This document shows positions 13,987 through 22,586 of a stretch of 34,167 bases of DNA, one piece after another. A program made the translations under genes and the position numbers. Under the pieces are notes generated by a model. The model was not told where the DNA came from and did not search any database. It was given only the letters and a program-made list of their open reading frames with translations. Source of the DNA: Paraburkholderia sp. C35 (GTDB taxonomy: Bacteria > Pseudomonadota > Gammaproteobacteria > Burkholderiales > Burkholderiaceae); NCBI RefSeq assembly GCF_003121405.1, contig NZ_QBUY01000099.1, forward strand, positions 1 through 34,167, in the 5' to 3' direction. Every line of letters starts with the position of its first letter. Within the stretch, counting starts at the first letter, position 1.

Positions 13987-14996
13987 CATTGACCTCGAAT
14001 GTATTTGTCGACGGCCTTGTTGTGATCGCCGAGCGTGTCAGAAAAGATGCTGCTGCCGTCGCCACGCGACACGAAATACAGCGCGGTGGTTTGCGCCGGA
14101 TTCAGCGCGGCCTGCAGCGATGCGACGCCCGGCAACGCGATTGGCGTAGGCGGCAGTCCCATCCTCGTATAGGTATTGTAAGGAGTGTCCGTCTGCAGAT
14201 CTTTTTTGCGCAGATGCCCCGTGTAGCCCTCGCCCATACCGTAGATGACGGTCGGGTCGGTTTGCAGCGGCATGCCCACACGCAGACGGTTGGCGAATAC
14301 GCCCGCCACCATCGGACGGTCGGAGGCCTTGCCGGTTTCCTTTTCGATAATCGAGGCCATCGTCAGCGCGTCGTACGGTGTCTTGTACGGCAGGCCGGGC
14401 GCTCGGGCGGCCCACGCTTCGTCGATGCGCAGCTTCATCAGCCGGTATGCACGGCGATAGACGTCGAGGTCGCTCGTGTCCTTGTCGAACAGGTAGGTGT
14501 CGGGGAAAAACAGCCCTTCGCCGCTGCCCGTCGGCGCTTCCGGCGCGCCGATCGCTTTCAGGATATCCGCGTCGGACATGCCCGCCGTGTCGTGTTTGAG
14601 CGCCGGATTCGAATCCAGTTCGGCGCGCATGTGCCGGAAGGTCCAACCTTCGATAATCGTCGCCACGTACTCGTTGACGTCGCCGCGCGCGATTTTCTGC
14701 AGCACGTCGTATGGCGTGATGCCCTGCTTGAACTCGTAATTGCCCGATTTGAGCGCCGATTGCAGCCCGAGCACGCGCGTCATCATCACGAACAGTTCCG
14801 GCTCGACGGGCACGCCGCCCCGGTTCAGCTGCGCCGTGACGCTGCGCAAACTGCTGTGCGGCTTGATGGTGACGTCGAGTTGCGGGGTGGCGAGCGGGAC
14901 GGGCGTGGTGGCCCAGTGGTATGCGCCGTACGCCGCGGCGGCAAGCAGCATCGCGAGCAATACGCAGGCGATGAGGCATTTCTTCAGGAGGGACAT
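13986..14996 (-). CDS. mltG: Endolytic murein transglycosylase
   Basis: The 336-residue protein has one N-terminal transmembrane anchor (about residues 7-25) and a periplasmic YceG-like domain. The catalytic glutamate is in TMASIIEKETGK at residue 218, the number known for E. coli MltG. Other hallmarks are GEGLFFPDTYLF, FANRLRVGMPLQTDPTVIYG, TPYNTYTRMGLPPTPIALPG and a final YFVSRGDGSSIFSDTLGDHNKAV. It cuts nascent glycan strands and is thought to set their length. The start at 14996 is chosen because the anchor follows directly; the ribosome site is poor. It heads the unit with tmk (4-base overlap with the alternative tmk ATG). A promoter candidate lies in the short divergent gap with ygfZ. 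Confidence 0.94.
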   Translation of the reverse strand: MSLLKKCLIACVLLAMLLAAAAYGAYHWATTPVPLATPQLDVTIKPHSSLRSVTAQLNRGGVPVEPELFVMMTRVLGLQSALKSGNYEFKQGITPYDVLQKIARGDVNEYVATIIEGWTFRHMRAELDSNPALKHDTAGMSDADILKAIGAPEAPTGSGEGLFFPDTYLFDKDTSDLDVYRRAYRLMKLRIDEAWAARAPGLPYKTPYDALTMASIIEKETGKASDRPMVAGVFANRLRVGMPLQTDPTVIYGMGEGYTGHLRKKDLQTDTPYNTYTRMGLPPTPIALPGVASLQAALNPAQTTALYFVSRGDGSSIFSDTLGDHNKAVDKYIRGQ

Positions 14997-15022
14997 GGAA
15001 ACGTGGTTCGAGTGAAGCCAAT

Positions 15023-15052
15023 ATAATACTTGCTTGCCTCCGCCAAAGTCAG
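15023..15052 (-). promoter_or_regulatory. Candidate promoter of the mltG-tmk-holB unit
   Basis: On the minus strand CTGACT (complement of 15047-15052) and TATTAT (complement of 15023-15028) are 18 bases apart, in the 77-base gap between mltG and the divergent ygfZ gene. The -10 hexamer matches the sigma-70 consensus in five of six positions. Confidence 0.4.
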
Positions 15053-15073
15053 AATTGACTGTTCCCCGAATCC

Positions 15074-16141
15074 ATGCACGCACCGCTTGCTTCTGCTGCT
15101 GGCACCGCTGTCCCCACGCCCGCGTCCGCTTCTGCTTCCGTCCCGCTTCCCGTGTTCCCGCGTCCTGCACGCGATGAGTTCGCCGCCGTGCTGTCGGCGG
15201 GCGCGTTCATGCCGCTGCCGCAGTTCGGCGTGATCGACGTGACGGGCGATGATGCCGCCGCCTTCCTGCACGGCCAGCTGACCAGCGACACCCAGCATCT
15301 CGCCGCCGCGACGGCGCGCCTCGCCGGCTACTGCGCGGCGAAGGGCCGCCTGCTGGCCTCGTTCCTCGTGTGGTGCAACGGCGACTCGATCCGCATGCTG
15401 GTGTCGAAAGACGTGCAGGCCACCGTGCAAAAGCGCCTGTCGATGTTCGTGCTGCGCGCGAAGGCAAAGCTCAGCGACGCATCGGGCGACACGCTCGCCA
15501 TCGGCCTTGCCGGCGACGTGCGCGCGGCGCTGTCGGGTGTGTTCGACGCGATTCCCGACGGCGTGCATGTGAAGGTCGATGGCCCGGCGGGATCGCTGGT
15601 GCGCGTGCCGGATGCGGCGGGCCGTCTGCGCTACGTGTGGGTCGGCCCAAAGGCGGAAGTCGAAGCGCGTCTGCCTGCGCTGGAAGCGAAACTTCGCCGC
15701 GTATCGCCGGCCGTCTGGGACTGGCTTGACATCCGCGCCGGCGAACCGCGCATCACGCAGCGCGTGGTCGAACAGTTCGTGCCGCAGATGATCAACTTCG
15801 ACGTGCTCGGCGGTGTCAACTTCCGCAAGGGCTGCTATCCGGGCCAGGAAGTGGTCGCGCGCAGCCAGTATCGCGGCACGATCAAGCGGCGCATGTCGCT
15901 GGCGAACGTCGCAGGTGAAACGGACAGCGTGCTGCCGGGCGCAGAACTGTTCCATTCGGGCGATCCGGGTCAGCCGTGCGGCATGCTCGTCAACACGGCA
16001 GCGGCGCCGGATGGCGGCGTCGACGCCCTCGTCGAGATCAAGCTGGCGGCGCTCGAAGACGGCAGCGTGCATCTGGGCGCCGCCGATGGCCCCGCACTTG
16101 CCTTCCTGCCGCTGCCCTACGCGCTGCCGACGGAAGTCTGA
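15074..16141 (+). CDS. ygfZ: Folate-binding protein YgfZ
   Basis: The 355-residue protein belongs to the YgfZ/GcvT-like family, which uses tetrahydrofolate and helps maintain certain iron-sulfur enzymes such as MiaB. The family motif K-G-C-Y-x-G-Q-E is present as RKGCYPGQEVVARSQYRG, with the key cysteine at residue 254. The N-terminal half shows FGVIDVTGDDAAAFLHGQLT and GYCAAKGRLLASF, typical of the folate-binding trefoil. The first 30 residues are Ala/Pro/Ser-rich and not conserved in type. The ATG at 15074 has no clear ribosome site; a shorter start is possible (Met46), but the FGVIDV segment requires nothing upstream. It is divergent from mltG, an arrangement common in Burkholderia. Confidence 0.92.
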   Translation: MHAPLASAAGTAVPTPASASASVPLPVFPRPARDEFAAVLSAGAFMPLPQFGVIDVTGDDAAAFLHGQLTSDTQHLAAATARLAGYCAAKGRLLASFLVWCNGDSIRMLVSKDVQATVQKRLSMFVLRAKAKLSDASGDTLAIGLAGDVRAALSGVFDAIPDGVHVKVDGPAGSLVRVPDAAGRLRYVWVGPKAEVEARLPALEAKLRRVSPAVWDWLDIRAGEPRITQRVVEQFVPQMINFDVLGGVNFRKGCYPGQEVVARSQYRGTIKRRMSLANVAGETDSVLPGAELFHSGDPGQPCGMLVNTAAAPDGGVDALVEIKLAALEDGSVHLGAADGPALAFLPLPYALPTEV

Positions 16142-16237
16142 GGCATCACGCTTTTCTTTTTTTGAGCCACCGCGCCAGCTTGGAAGCGCGGTGGGCTTCC
16201 GCCGTATCGTCCTGACCCGCTACCGAGATTTCTCCCG

Positions 16238-17059
16238 ATGTGTCTGATCGTGTTCGACTGGCGCCCCGAAGCGTCTGACGGTCCGCTGTTCACGCTGACC
16301 GCGAATCGCGACGAGTTTCTCAAGCGCACCGCCGAGCCGATGCATTGGTGGGATGACGCGCCCGATCTGCTGGCGGGCCGCGATCTGGTCGGCGGCGGCA
16401 CCTGGCTCGGCATGACGCGCGACGGCCGGTTTGCAGCGCTGACGAACTATCGCGCGCCGCACGAAATGCGCGCCGATGCGCCGACGCGCGGCACGCTGGT
16501 CAGCAACTGGCTGTCGGGGAAGCACGATATCGCCAGCGGCGCGCCGCTCGATTACCTGCTGCGCGTCGCGCAGGATGGCGACATCTACAACGGCTTCAAC
16601 CTGCTGGTCGGCGATTGGTCGCGACGCGAACTCGCGTGGTACTGCAACCGCTCGCCCGCTGCGCCGACATTGCTGGCGGCCGGCACGCACGGCATTTCGA
16701 ACGCGGTGCTCGACACGCCCTGGCCCAAGCTCGTGCACAAGCGCGCGGAACTCGCGCAGACGCTGGCTGACAATGCCCGTCCGCCACTCACCACGCTGAT
16801 CGCCCTGATGCGCGACCCGCGCACCGCGCGCGACGACGAACTGCCCGCGACAGGCATTCCGCTCGAACGCGAACGTGCCTTGTCGGCAGCCTTTATCGAT
16901 ACGCCCGAATACGGCACGCGTGGCACGACAGCCTTGCAGGTGATCGTCGGGAACGGACGGCTGAGCGTGACGGCGCTCGAACGCAGCGACGATAACGGCT
17001 CGCACCGCATCGTGCGTCCCGGTGACTACGAGCGCAGCTTCACGTTCGACGTTATCTGA
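16238..17059 (+). CDS. NRDE family protein (TANGO2-like)
   Basis: The 273-residue protein carries the defining Asn-Arg-Asp-Glu motif (TLTANRDEFLKR) after an N-terminal MCLIVFDW. The cysteine directly after Met1 suggests an N-terminal-nucleophile fold with Cys2 exposed. Other conserved segments are WLGMTRDGRFAALTNYRAP, RGTLVSNWLSG, YNGFNLLVGDW and GTHGISNAVLDTPWPKL. TANGO2 proteins have been tied to haem and lipid handling in animals; the bacterial role is unclear. No strong ribosome site is seen before the ATG at 16238, but the MC start is a family constant. It lies 96 bases after ygfZ on the same strand and converges with the hydrolase at 17075 with only 15 bases between them. Confidence 0.92.
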   Translation: MCLIVFDWRPEASDGPLFTLTANRDEFLKRTAEPMHWWDDAPDLLAGRDLVGGGTWLGMTRDGRFAALTNYRAPHEMRADAPTRGTLVSNWLSGKHDIASGAPLDYLLRVAQDGDIYNGFNLLVGDWSRRELAWYCNRSPAAPTLLAAGTHGISNAVLDTPWPKLVHKRAELAQTLADNARPPLTTLIALMRDPRTARDDELPATGIPLERERALSAAFIDTPEYGTRGTTALQVIVGNGRLSVTALERSDDNGSHRIVRPGDYERSFTFDVI

Positions 17060-17074
17060 ACGTCAGACGGCTTT

Positions 17075-18043
17075 TCATCGATCCGGCTCCACACCGAACG
17101 CGGCACGCAATGCCGCCGCCGCGTCGGCGTGCGCGTCGGCCACATCGGGCACATAGCCACCCATCTTGAAGAACTCGTGGATCATGCCCGCGTAACACCT
17201 GAACTCGACCACGTTGCCTGCCTCGCGCAGCTTGTGCGCATACGCTTCGCCTTCGTCGCTCAACGGATCGTATTCGGCTGTCGCGATCCACGCGGGTGCC
17301 ACGCCACGAAAATCCGGCGCACCGCGCGTGCCGTCGAGCGGTGCAAAACGCCAGTCGAGACGATCATCGGCATCGCGCAGATAGTGCTGGAAGAACCATT
17401 GGATCGTGTCGCCGGATAGCAGGTAGCCGTTGGACAGCCGCGCGTGCGACTCCGTCTGCTGATGGCCCGTCGTGCCCGGATAGATCAGCATCTGCAGCAC
17501 GAGTGGCATGCCCGCGTCGCGTGCCAGCACGGCACACACCGTGGCGAGCGTGCCACCCGCGCTGTCGCCGCCCACCGCGAGCCGGCCCGCATCGACGCCG
17601 TACAGCAGCGCGTTGTCGTGCAGCCACTTGAGGGCATCGAAAGCATCGTCGACGGCTGCCGGAAACTTGTGCTCCGGCGCGAGCCGGTAATCGACCGACA
17701 TGACGACGCACTGCGCGTCGCGCGCGAACATCCGGCACAGCGCGTCGTGCGTGTTGACGCTGCCGACCGTGAAGCCGCCGCCGTGATAGTAGACAAGCGC
17801 GGGCGCAGGGTTCGCCCATTGCGGCTCGGCGGGATGATAGAGACGCACGCCGATTGACGCGCCATCGCGCATCGGCACATTGACATCTTCGACCGAAAAC
17901 ATCGGCGCCGACGGCACTTCGAGTATCGGCGCGCTTTTCTCGTACGACGCCCGCGCCGCTTGCGGCGTGAGATCGTGATACGCAGGACGCTTCGCGCGCG
18001 CGATCATGTCGAGCACCTGCTCGATCTTCGGATTCAGCGGCAT
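17075..18043 (-). CDS. Alpha/beta hydrolase, hormone-sensitive-lipase (HSL) family
   Basis: The 322-residue esterase shows the HSL oxyanion motif HGGG (residues 87-90), the nucleophile Ser161 in GGDSAGG, the catalytic Asp in TAEYDPLSDEGEAYA and the His in CYAGMIHEFF. It should hydrolyse short to medium acyl esters in the cytoplasm. I chose ATG 18043 because MPLNPKIEQVLDMIARA is the usual start of such proteins; in-frame ATGs at 18091 and 18115 would add Arg-rich sequence, and none has a strong ribosome site. It lies 139 bases after the SDR gene on the same strand and may belong to that unit or have its own promoter. Confidence 0.9.
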   Translation of the reverse strand: MPLNPKIEQVLDMIARAKRPAYHDLTPQAARASYEKSAPILEVPSAPMFSVEDVNVPMRDGASIGVRLYHPAEPQWANPAPALVYYHGGGFTVGSVNTHDALCRMFARDAQCVVMSVDYRLAPEHKFPAAVDDAFDALKWLHDNALLYGVDAGRLAVGGDSAGGTLATVCAVLARDAGMPLVLQMLIYPGTTGHQQTESHARLSNGYLLSGDTIQWFFQHYLRDADDRLDWRFAPLDGTRGAPDFRGVAPAWIATAEYDPLSDEGEAYAHKLREAGNVVEFRCYAGMIHEFFKMGGYVPDVADAHADAAAALRAAFGVEPDR

Positions 18044-18182
18044 GGTCGGACGATGGCGCGCACGCGCCTCAAGTTGGATTGAGCGCGCCATGATGCCACG
18101 AAGCCGCGCCGACACACTCGCATCACCCGCATCAGCCGCCGGATCGCCGCGCGCTTCCCGGGCGCACTTCGCACGCGGGATT

Positions 18183-19052
18183 TCAGCGCGCTTCCTTGAC
18201 TTCGGGCTTCAGCGACAAAGGATCGGTTGGATTGCGCTGCTGTTCGATATCCTCGTGCCGCAGCCGCACGGTCGCGAGAATGGCGGGATGCGTGAGGATG
18301 TAGAAGCGGCGCTCGCCGATCGCGTCGAAAGTCAGCGCGGCGACTTCCGCTGCGCTCAACTTGCCGGAGCGCACGGCGCGCTGCAATTGCTTGTCTGCGG
18401 CGAGCTGAGAGCGCGTCGGCTCCTCGCTATTGCGCAGCGATTCCGGACGCGCTCGTTCGGCGTCCGCGATACCCGTCGGCACGAACGCGGGACACAGCAG
18501 CGAGCAACCCACTTCCCCCCCCACATTCTGCAGATCGTGATACAGCGTTTCCGTCAGCGACACCACCGCGTGCTTCGACGCGTTGTAAATGCCCATCGAC
18601 GGCGGCGACAGCAGCCCCGCCACCGATGCCGTATTGACGATATGCGCCGGCTCGTTCTGATTCAGCATGATGGGCGTGAACACGCGCACGCCATGTGCAA
18701 CGCCCATCACGTTGACGCCGAACACCCACGCCCAGTCGTTCGCCGAGCTTTCCCACAGAAAGCCGCCCGATCCCACGCCGGCGTTGTTGAACAGCAGATG
18801 GACCTTGCCGAACGCGGCAAGTGCCGCGTCGGCAAGCGCCTGTACCTGCGCACCGTCGGAGACGTCCGTTGGTACACCGATGGCTTCGGCGCCCGCCGCG
18901 CGCAGCGCATCGACAGTTTGCGCGAGCGCGTCGGCATCGACGTCGGCCAGCACGAGCTTCATGCCGAGCGACGCGCCGTTCTCCGCGAACGCGCGACCGA
19001 AGCCGCTCGCCGCACCTGTGATCACGGCAACCTTGCCGTCGAACTCGAACAT
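18183..19052 (-). CDS. Short-chain dehydrogenase/reductase (SDR)
   Basis: The 289-residue classical SDR has the nucleotide motif TGAASGFG at residues 12-19, NNAG at 89-92, structural Asn114 and the catalytic Ser143, Tyr156 and Lys160 (YNASK). An acidic residue after the second strand (LADVDAD) suggests a preference for NAD(H). The C-terminal 60 residues, including RRFYILTHPAI, extend past the core. The substrate is unknown; a hydroxyacyl or alcohol compound is possible given the neighbours. ATG 19052 has AAGGAAA about 6 bases upstream. It starts 24 bases after the reductase gene, so the two are very probably co-transcribed. Confidence 0.92.
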   Translation of the reverse strand: MFEFDGKVAVITGAASGFGRAFAENGASLGMKLVLADVDADALAQTVDALRAAGAEAIGVPTDVSDGAQVQALADAALAAFGKVHLLFNNAGVGSGGFLWESSANDWAWVFGVNVMGVAHGVRVFTPIMLNQNEPAHIVNTASVAGLLSPPSMGIYNASKHAVVSLTETLYHDLQNVGGEVGCSLLCPAFVPTGIADAERARPESLRNSEEPTRSQLAADKQLQRAVRSGKLSAAEVAALTFDAIGERRFYILTHPAILATVRLRHEDIEQQRNPTDPLSLKPEVKEAR

Positions 19053-19076
19053 GCAGATTTCCTTGTTGAGCGTTTG

Positions 19077-20075
19077 CTAGATCAGCTTGACCAGTTGCTT
19101 GCCAAAATTGCGCCCTTTGAGCATGCCGAGAAACGCTTCGGGTGCGCTTTCCAGCCCTTGCGCAACCGTCTCGCGATACGCGAGCTTTTTCTGCGCGACG
19201 AGCGTGCCGAGTTCCTTCAAAGCACCGGGCCACACTTCCATGTGCTCGCTGACGATAAAGCCCTGTACGAGCAGGCGCTGCGTCAGCATCAACGATGGGT
19301 GCCTGAGCGGCATCGGCTCACCGTCGTAACCGGCGATAAAGCCGCACAGCGCGATCCGGCCATGCGCGTTCATGCGCGCCAGCGTCACGTCCAGCCCTTC
19401 TCCGCCCACGTTCTCGAAACAGCCGTCCACGCCGTTCGGTGTCGCCGCCTTCAGATCCTGATAGAGGTTGCCCGCCTTGTAGTCGACGCACGCGTCGAAG
19501 CCGAGCGTCTCGACCACGTAGCGGCACTTGTCCGGTCCGCCCGCAATGCCGACAGCGCGAGCGCCCGCCTGCTTCGCCAGTTGGCCGACCACGCTGCCGA
19601 CCGCCCCGCTCGCCGCGCTGACCACGACCGTCTCGCCCGCTTTCGGCACGATAATTTTGTTCAGGCCATACCACGCCGTCACGCCCGGCATGCCGACAGG
19701 CCCCAGGAACGCGGACAGCGGCACGTGGGTGTCGTCGACCTTTTGCAAGCCCTTGCCATCCGACGTGCCGAAGGTCTGCCAGCCGAACATGCCGACCACC
19801 TTGTCGCCCGCCTTGAACGCTGCGTTATTCGATTCGACCACTTCACCCACCGTGCCGCCGATCATCACTTCGTTCAACGGCTGCGGCGCCGCGTACGATT
19901 TCGCGTCGTTCATGCGCCCACGCATGTACGGATCGAGCGACAGGTAGTGATTGCGCACGCGCACTTCGCCATCGGCCAGCGGCGCGAGCGGCGTTTCGAC
20001 GAGCTTGAAGTTGTCGACGGATGCTGCGCCTTGCGGACGCGACACGAGCAGAATCTGGTGATTGACCTGAGTCAT
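19077..20075 (-). CDS. NADP-dependent MDR-family oxidoreductase, zinc-independent (CurA/leukotriene B4 reductase-like)
   Basis: The 332-residue protein matches the PTGR/CurA branch of medium-chain reductases. It opens with NHQILLVSRPQGAAS, has LSLDPYMRGRM in place of zinc ligands, the dinucleotide motif SAASGAVGSVVGQLAK (about residues 153-168), CDY-type segments (DACVDYK), CFENVGGE and FIVSEHMEVW. Such enzymes reduce activated C=C bonds of enones with NADPH. I chose ATG 20075; GGAG lies 11 bases upstream, and upstream frame sequence does not look like the family. It lies between a thioesterase and an SDR on the same strand, suggesting one pathway acting on acyl or enone compounds. Confidence 0.93.
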   Translation of the reverse strand: MTQVNHQILLVSRPQGAASVDNFKLVETPLAPLADGEVRVRNHYLSLDPYMRGRMNDAKSYAAPQPLNEVMIGGTVGEVVESNNAAFKAGDKVVGMFGWQTFGTSDGKGLQKVDDTHVPLSAFLGPVGMPGVTAWYGLNKIIVPKAGETVVVSAASGAVGSVVGQLAKQAGARAVGIAGGPDKCRYVVETLGFDACVDYKAGNLYQDLKAATPNGVDGCFENVGGEGLDVTLARMNAHGRIALCGFIAGYDGEPMPLRHPSLMLTQRLLVQGFIVSEHMEVWPGALKELGTLVAQKKLAYRETVAQGLESAPEAFLGMLKGRNFGKQLVKLI

Positions 20076-20127
20076 GAGTATGTTGTCTCCGAAAGATTGG
20101 AATGTGTGCCGGACGTCTGCACGGCGC

Positions 20128-20601
20128 TCAGCCGTCGCTCGGACCCGGCTTTGCGGTCGGATCGGTACGCAGACGCTGTTGCCGCACTTCGCGACCCACA
20201 GCAAGACGCCGCATGTATTTGAACGTGCCGAGCGCCTTGGCGACGAAATGCCCTTCGCTATCGCGGATCTCGCCTTCGCAATAGGCCATGGTGGTCGAGC
20301 GATGCAGCACGCGGCCCGTGGCGCGCAATTCGCCGCTGCCCGGCTGCATGAAGTTCACCTTCATCTCGACAGTGACAACGCCCACGCCATCAGCGGCGAG
20401 GCTGCGCGCGGCCATGGCTAGCGCCACGTCACAGAGTGTCATGGTGATGCCGCCGTGCGATACAGCCCAGGTGTTCAGGTGCTCGGGACGCAGCGCCAGC
20501 ACCACTTCGCTCGCGCCGTCTGCCGCCGAAATGAGTTGCACGCCGAGGTGATCGATGAACGGGCTTTCGATCACCGGCTTGTTGCTGGAAGAATCGGTCA
20601 T
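20128..20601 (-). CDS. PaaI-family hotdog thioesterase
   Basis: The 157-residue protein is a hotdog-fold acyl-CoA thioesterase. The signature is seen as PEHLNTWAVSHGGITMTLCDV, with the His-Gly-Gly at residues 49-51 and the catalytic Asp at about 58. The strand VTVEMKVNFMQPGSGELRATGRV and a C-terminal AKALGTFKY follow. It should release free acids from acyl- or aryl-CoA. It starts 5 bases after the Dabb gene's stop, so the two are probably translationally coupled. It ends 52 bases before the reductase start. Confidence 0.92.
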   Translation of the reverse strand: MTDSSSNKPVIESPFIDHLGVQLISAADGASEVVLALRPEHLNTWAVSHGGITMTLCDVALAMAARSLAADGVGVVTVEMKVNFMQPGSGELRATGRVLHRSTTMAYCEGEIRDSEGHFVAKALGTFKYMRRLAVGREVRQQRLRTDPTAKPGPSDG

Positions 20602-20606
20602 GACAA

Positions 20607-20906
20607 TCAGAGTTCGTAGTCGACGGCCTGACGCGCTTCACGGATCGGCCCGAGAAACGCCTTCACTTCCAGGTGTGCGGGATGGATCTGGTAAGCCTCG
20701 AGCGCGGCTTTGTCGGTGAAATCGGATACGAGCACGACGTCATAGGTCGAGTCGAGGCCGGGCGTGGCGATGCCGACTTCCAGATGAAGAATGCCCGGCA
20801 CGGCAGTGCGGCACGCTTCGAGTTTTTCTTTCAGCACGGACGCGTTTTCAGCAAGCGTGCGGCCTTCTCCATCCTTCAGTTTCCACATCACGATATGACG
20901 AATCAA
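20607..20906 (-). CDS. Dabb-family (stress-responsive alpha/beta barrel) protein, TTG start
   Basis: The 99-residue protein is a dimeric alpha+beta barrel of the Dabb family: IRHIVMWKLKDGEG at the start, PGILHLEVGIATPGLDSTYDVVLVSDF, then YQIHPAHLEVKAFLGPI and RQAVDYEL. The His in HP/AH and the opening His are the usual conserved polar residues. The reading frame is open upstream with an ATG at 20969, but the family start coincides with a TTG at 20906 preceded by GAGG at 7-9 bases, so I prefer TTG. An ATG inside (20885) would cut off the first strand. It heads a five-gene minus-strand unit (thioesterase, reductase, SDR, hydrolase). Confidence 0.85.
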   Translation of the reverse strand: MIRHIVMWKLKDGEGRTLAENASVLKEKLEACRTAVPGILHLEVGIATPGLDSTYDVVLVSDFTDKAALEAYQIHPAHLEVKAFLGPIREARQAVDYEL

Positions 20907-21344
20907 GACGTTCACCTCTGCTATTGACGATGCGTCGCAGCCCGCGCGGAACGCATGCAGGCTACACATGAAAAGCGCTTCGCAAGATCATACCCGTACT
21001 GCGCGACGCGCATCGACCAGACCGGACGGCATAGGACAAACGCACAATCTGTTCATGCGATCTGTGTCTGCATGGCCCGCGCCGTCGCCTATACTTTTCT
21101 GGCAATCAGCCCGCCCGTGCGCGTTCTGCTTCATCACGCGCAACGCGAAAACGGGCATCGCCAACCTGCGGCCGTTTCTCTTTTCTCACACAAACACCCG
21201 GCCGCCTTGTCCTGCTTTTTCCTTGCCTCTTTATGCACGCATCGAAAACGGCCCGCGCCGTGCATGCGTTCGTCCCGTTCGTCTGAAGTGGGCGCTGCAC
21301 GCGCGGCACCTCTGCATTCACTTCACGAACCTCACGAGGACAAC
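20907..21344. other. 438-bp divergent intergenic region
   Basis: This gap separates the Dabb unit (minus) from the GYD gene (plus) and must carry both promoters. Frames inside it lack ribosome sites and recognisable protein. On the plus strand TTGTCC (21207-21212) and TTATGC (21231-21236), 18 bases apart in a T-rich stretch, are a weak candidate promoter for the GYD gene. I saw no strong palindrome. Confidence 0.35.
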
Positions 21345-21638
21345 ATGGCCACTTACATCATGCTGGTCAACTGGACCGATCAGGGTGTGCGCAACGCGAA
21401 AGACCCCGTCAACCGGGCCCGCGCGTTCAAGGAAGCCGGCAAGGCGATGGGCGTGACAGTCGGCACGGTGAACTGGACGCTCGGCGCGTACGACCTCGTC
21501 ATCTCGTTCGAGTCGCCGGACGACGAAACGACGACCCGCCTCGGCCTCGCGCTCGCCGCGCAGGGCAACGTGCGTACCTCGACGATGCGCGCCTTCAGCG
21601 AAACGGAGATGGAAAAGATAATCGGCGGGTTGAAGTAG
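21345..21638 (+). CDS. GYD-domain protein
   Basis: The 97-residue protein fits the GYD domain: MATYIMLVNWTDQGVRNAKD, then KAMGVTVGTVNWTLGAYDLV (the Gly-x-Tyr-Asp signature as GAYD) and ISFESPDDETTTRLGLALAA. It is a small ferredoxin-like, probably oligomeric protein of unknown function. ATG 21345 has GAGGACAAC directly upstream, which fixes the start despite an open frame further back. The gene is divergent from the Dabb gene and converges with the TRIC-type gene after 69 bases. Both neighbours of the divergent region encode small barrel-like proteins, which may be chance. Confidence 0.88.
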   Translation: MATYIMLVNWTDQGVRNAKDPVNRARAFKEAGKAMGVTVGTVNWTLGAYDLVISFESPDDETTTRLGLALAAQGNVRTSTMRAFSETEMEKIIGGLK

Positions 21639-21707
21639 CCGTGTAGCGGTCATGCAGCGGACATCTGCCATGCGCGGCGTGACTTGCCGGAGCGGCGCGC
21701 GCCGCGC

Positions 21708-22331
21708 TTACGGTTGCGCGCGCGGCAGATGCCAGCCGTGCGTCGCCGCGAACACGCGCAGCACAAAGCACGCTACGCCGCCCGCGAGGCCGGCCATCGC
21801 CGGCGACAATCCGCAGCGCCGTGCCACCAGCACCACCACCGCGCCGAAGAAAGCTGCCGTCGCGTAAATATCGGTGACGAGCACGGACGGAATGCGCGCG
21901 AGCAGCACGTCCTTGATTACGCCACCGCCGACGCCCGTCACCGTGCCCATCAATGCCGCGACGAACGGGCGGATCCGGAACAGCATCGCCTTCTCGACAC
22001 CCGCGACGGCAAACAGCGACAGCCCCGCTGCGTCGAGCACCATCAGCCATAGCTCAGGGAAGCCTTGCGCCCTCGTGTGAAAAAGAAACGTGAGCAGGCC
22101 GGCGACGAAAGTCAGCGCCGGATAGCGCCAGTCGCGGATCGCATTGGGCGGCGTCGCGCCGATCAGCAGATCGCGCGTCACGCCGCCGCCGCGCGCCGCG
22201 ACGAACGCAATCACCATCACGCCGAGCAGGTCGAGGCCGCTGTGCATCGCAGCCACCGCGCCTTCGATCGCGAAGATGAACGTTCCCGCCAGATCGGCAG
22301 CCAGAACGATGGTTTCGATTTTTGGTTTCAT
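21708..22331 (-). CDS. Trimeric intracellular cation channel (TRIC/UPF0126) family protein
   Basis: The 207-residue integral membrane protein has about seven hydrophobic segments. The two inverted halves each carry the family's glycine motif with a following charged pair: AARGGGVTRDLLIG and TGVGGGVIKDVLLAR. These kink helices 2 and 5, which line the pore in TRIC structures. DWRYPALTFVAG and VGVEKA-type segments (AVAGVEKAMLF) also fit. Prokaryotic TRIC proteins conduct monovalent cations as trimers. ATG 22331 is chosen because the first helix follows; the ribosome site is weak. It converges with the GYD gene and diverges from the LEA-2 lipoprotein gene. Confidence 0.92.
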   Translation of the reverse strand: MKPKIETIVLAADLAGTFIFAIEGAVAAMHSGLDLLGVMVIAFVAARGGGVTRDLLIGATPPNAIRDWRYPALTFVAGLLTFLFHTRAQGFPELWLMVLDAAGLSLFAVAGVEKAMLFRIRPFVAALMGTVTGVGGGVIKDVLLARIPSVLVTDIYATAAFFGAVVVLVARRCGLSPAMAGLAGGVACFVLRVFAATHGWHLPRAQP

Positions 22332-22573
22332 GCGAGTGTGACGACCGGATTGGCACGCGGATTGGCGTCGGCGACGAGCCAGACGGTGCAACGGAATGGT
22401 GTGCGCCGGAGGCATGTCGAAGGCGCCGCGATTGTCGCACCGCTGCGGCGGCGCGAAAAGCCCGCGTGTCGCGTGAGTGGCGATTGGTGTCAAGGGAGCA
22501 CGTGTGGCCATTGCGGCCACCGAACGCCGACGCTTCGCGACACATTACGACATGGTGCCCGCCATTGCGCCGC

Positions 22574-22579
22574 TAGAAT
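22574..22579 (+). promoter_or_regulatory. Candidate -10 element of the LEA-2 lipoprotein gene
   Basis: TAGAAT matches the -10 consensus in five of six positions, with the expected start of transcription near 22586. No good -35 hexamer is seen at 17 bases. The position would place the next stem-loop at the very 5' end of the transcript. Confidence 0.35.
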
Positions 22580-22586
22580 CGCGATA

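Noticed and set aside
16167..16194. A 9-base-arm stem-loop between ygfZ and the NRDE gene as a terminator
   Set aside because: On the plus strand the T-run is upstream of the stem, not downstream, and the minus strand gives an A-run, so it cannot act as an intrinsic terminator.
18006..20222. A 738-residue open frame on the plus strand
   Set aside because: It is antisense to the SDR and MDR genes, which have full motifs; composition is typical of a shadow frame.
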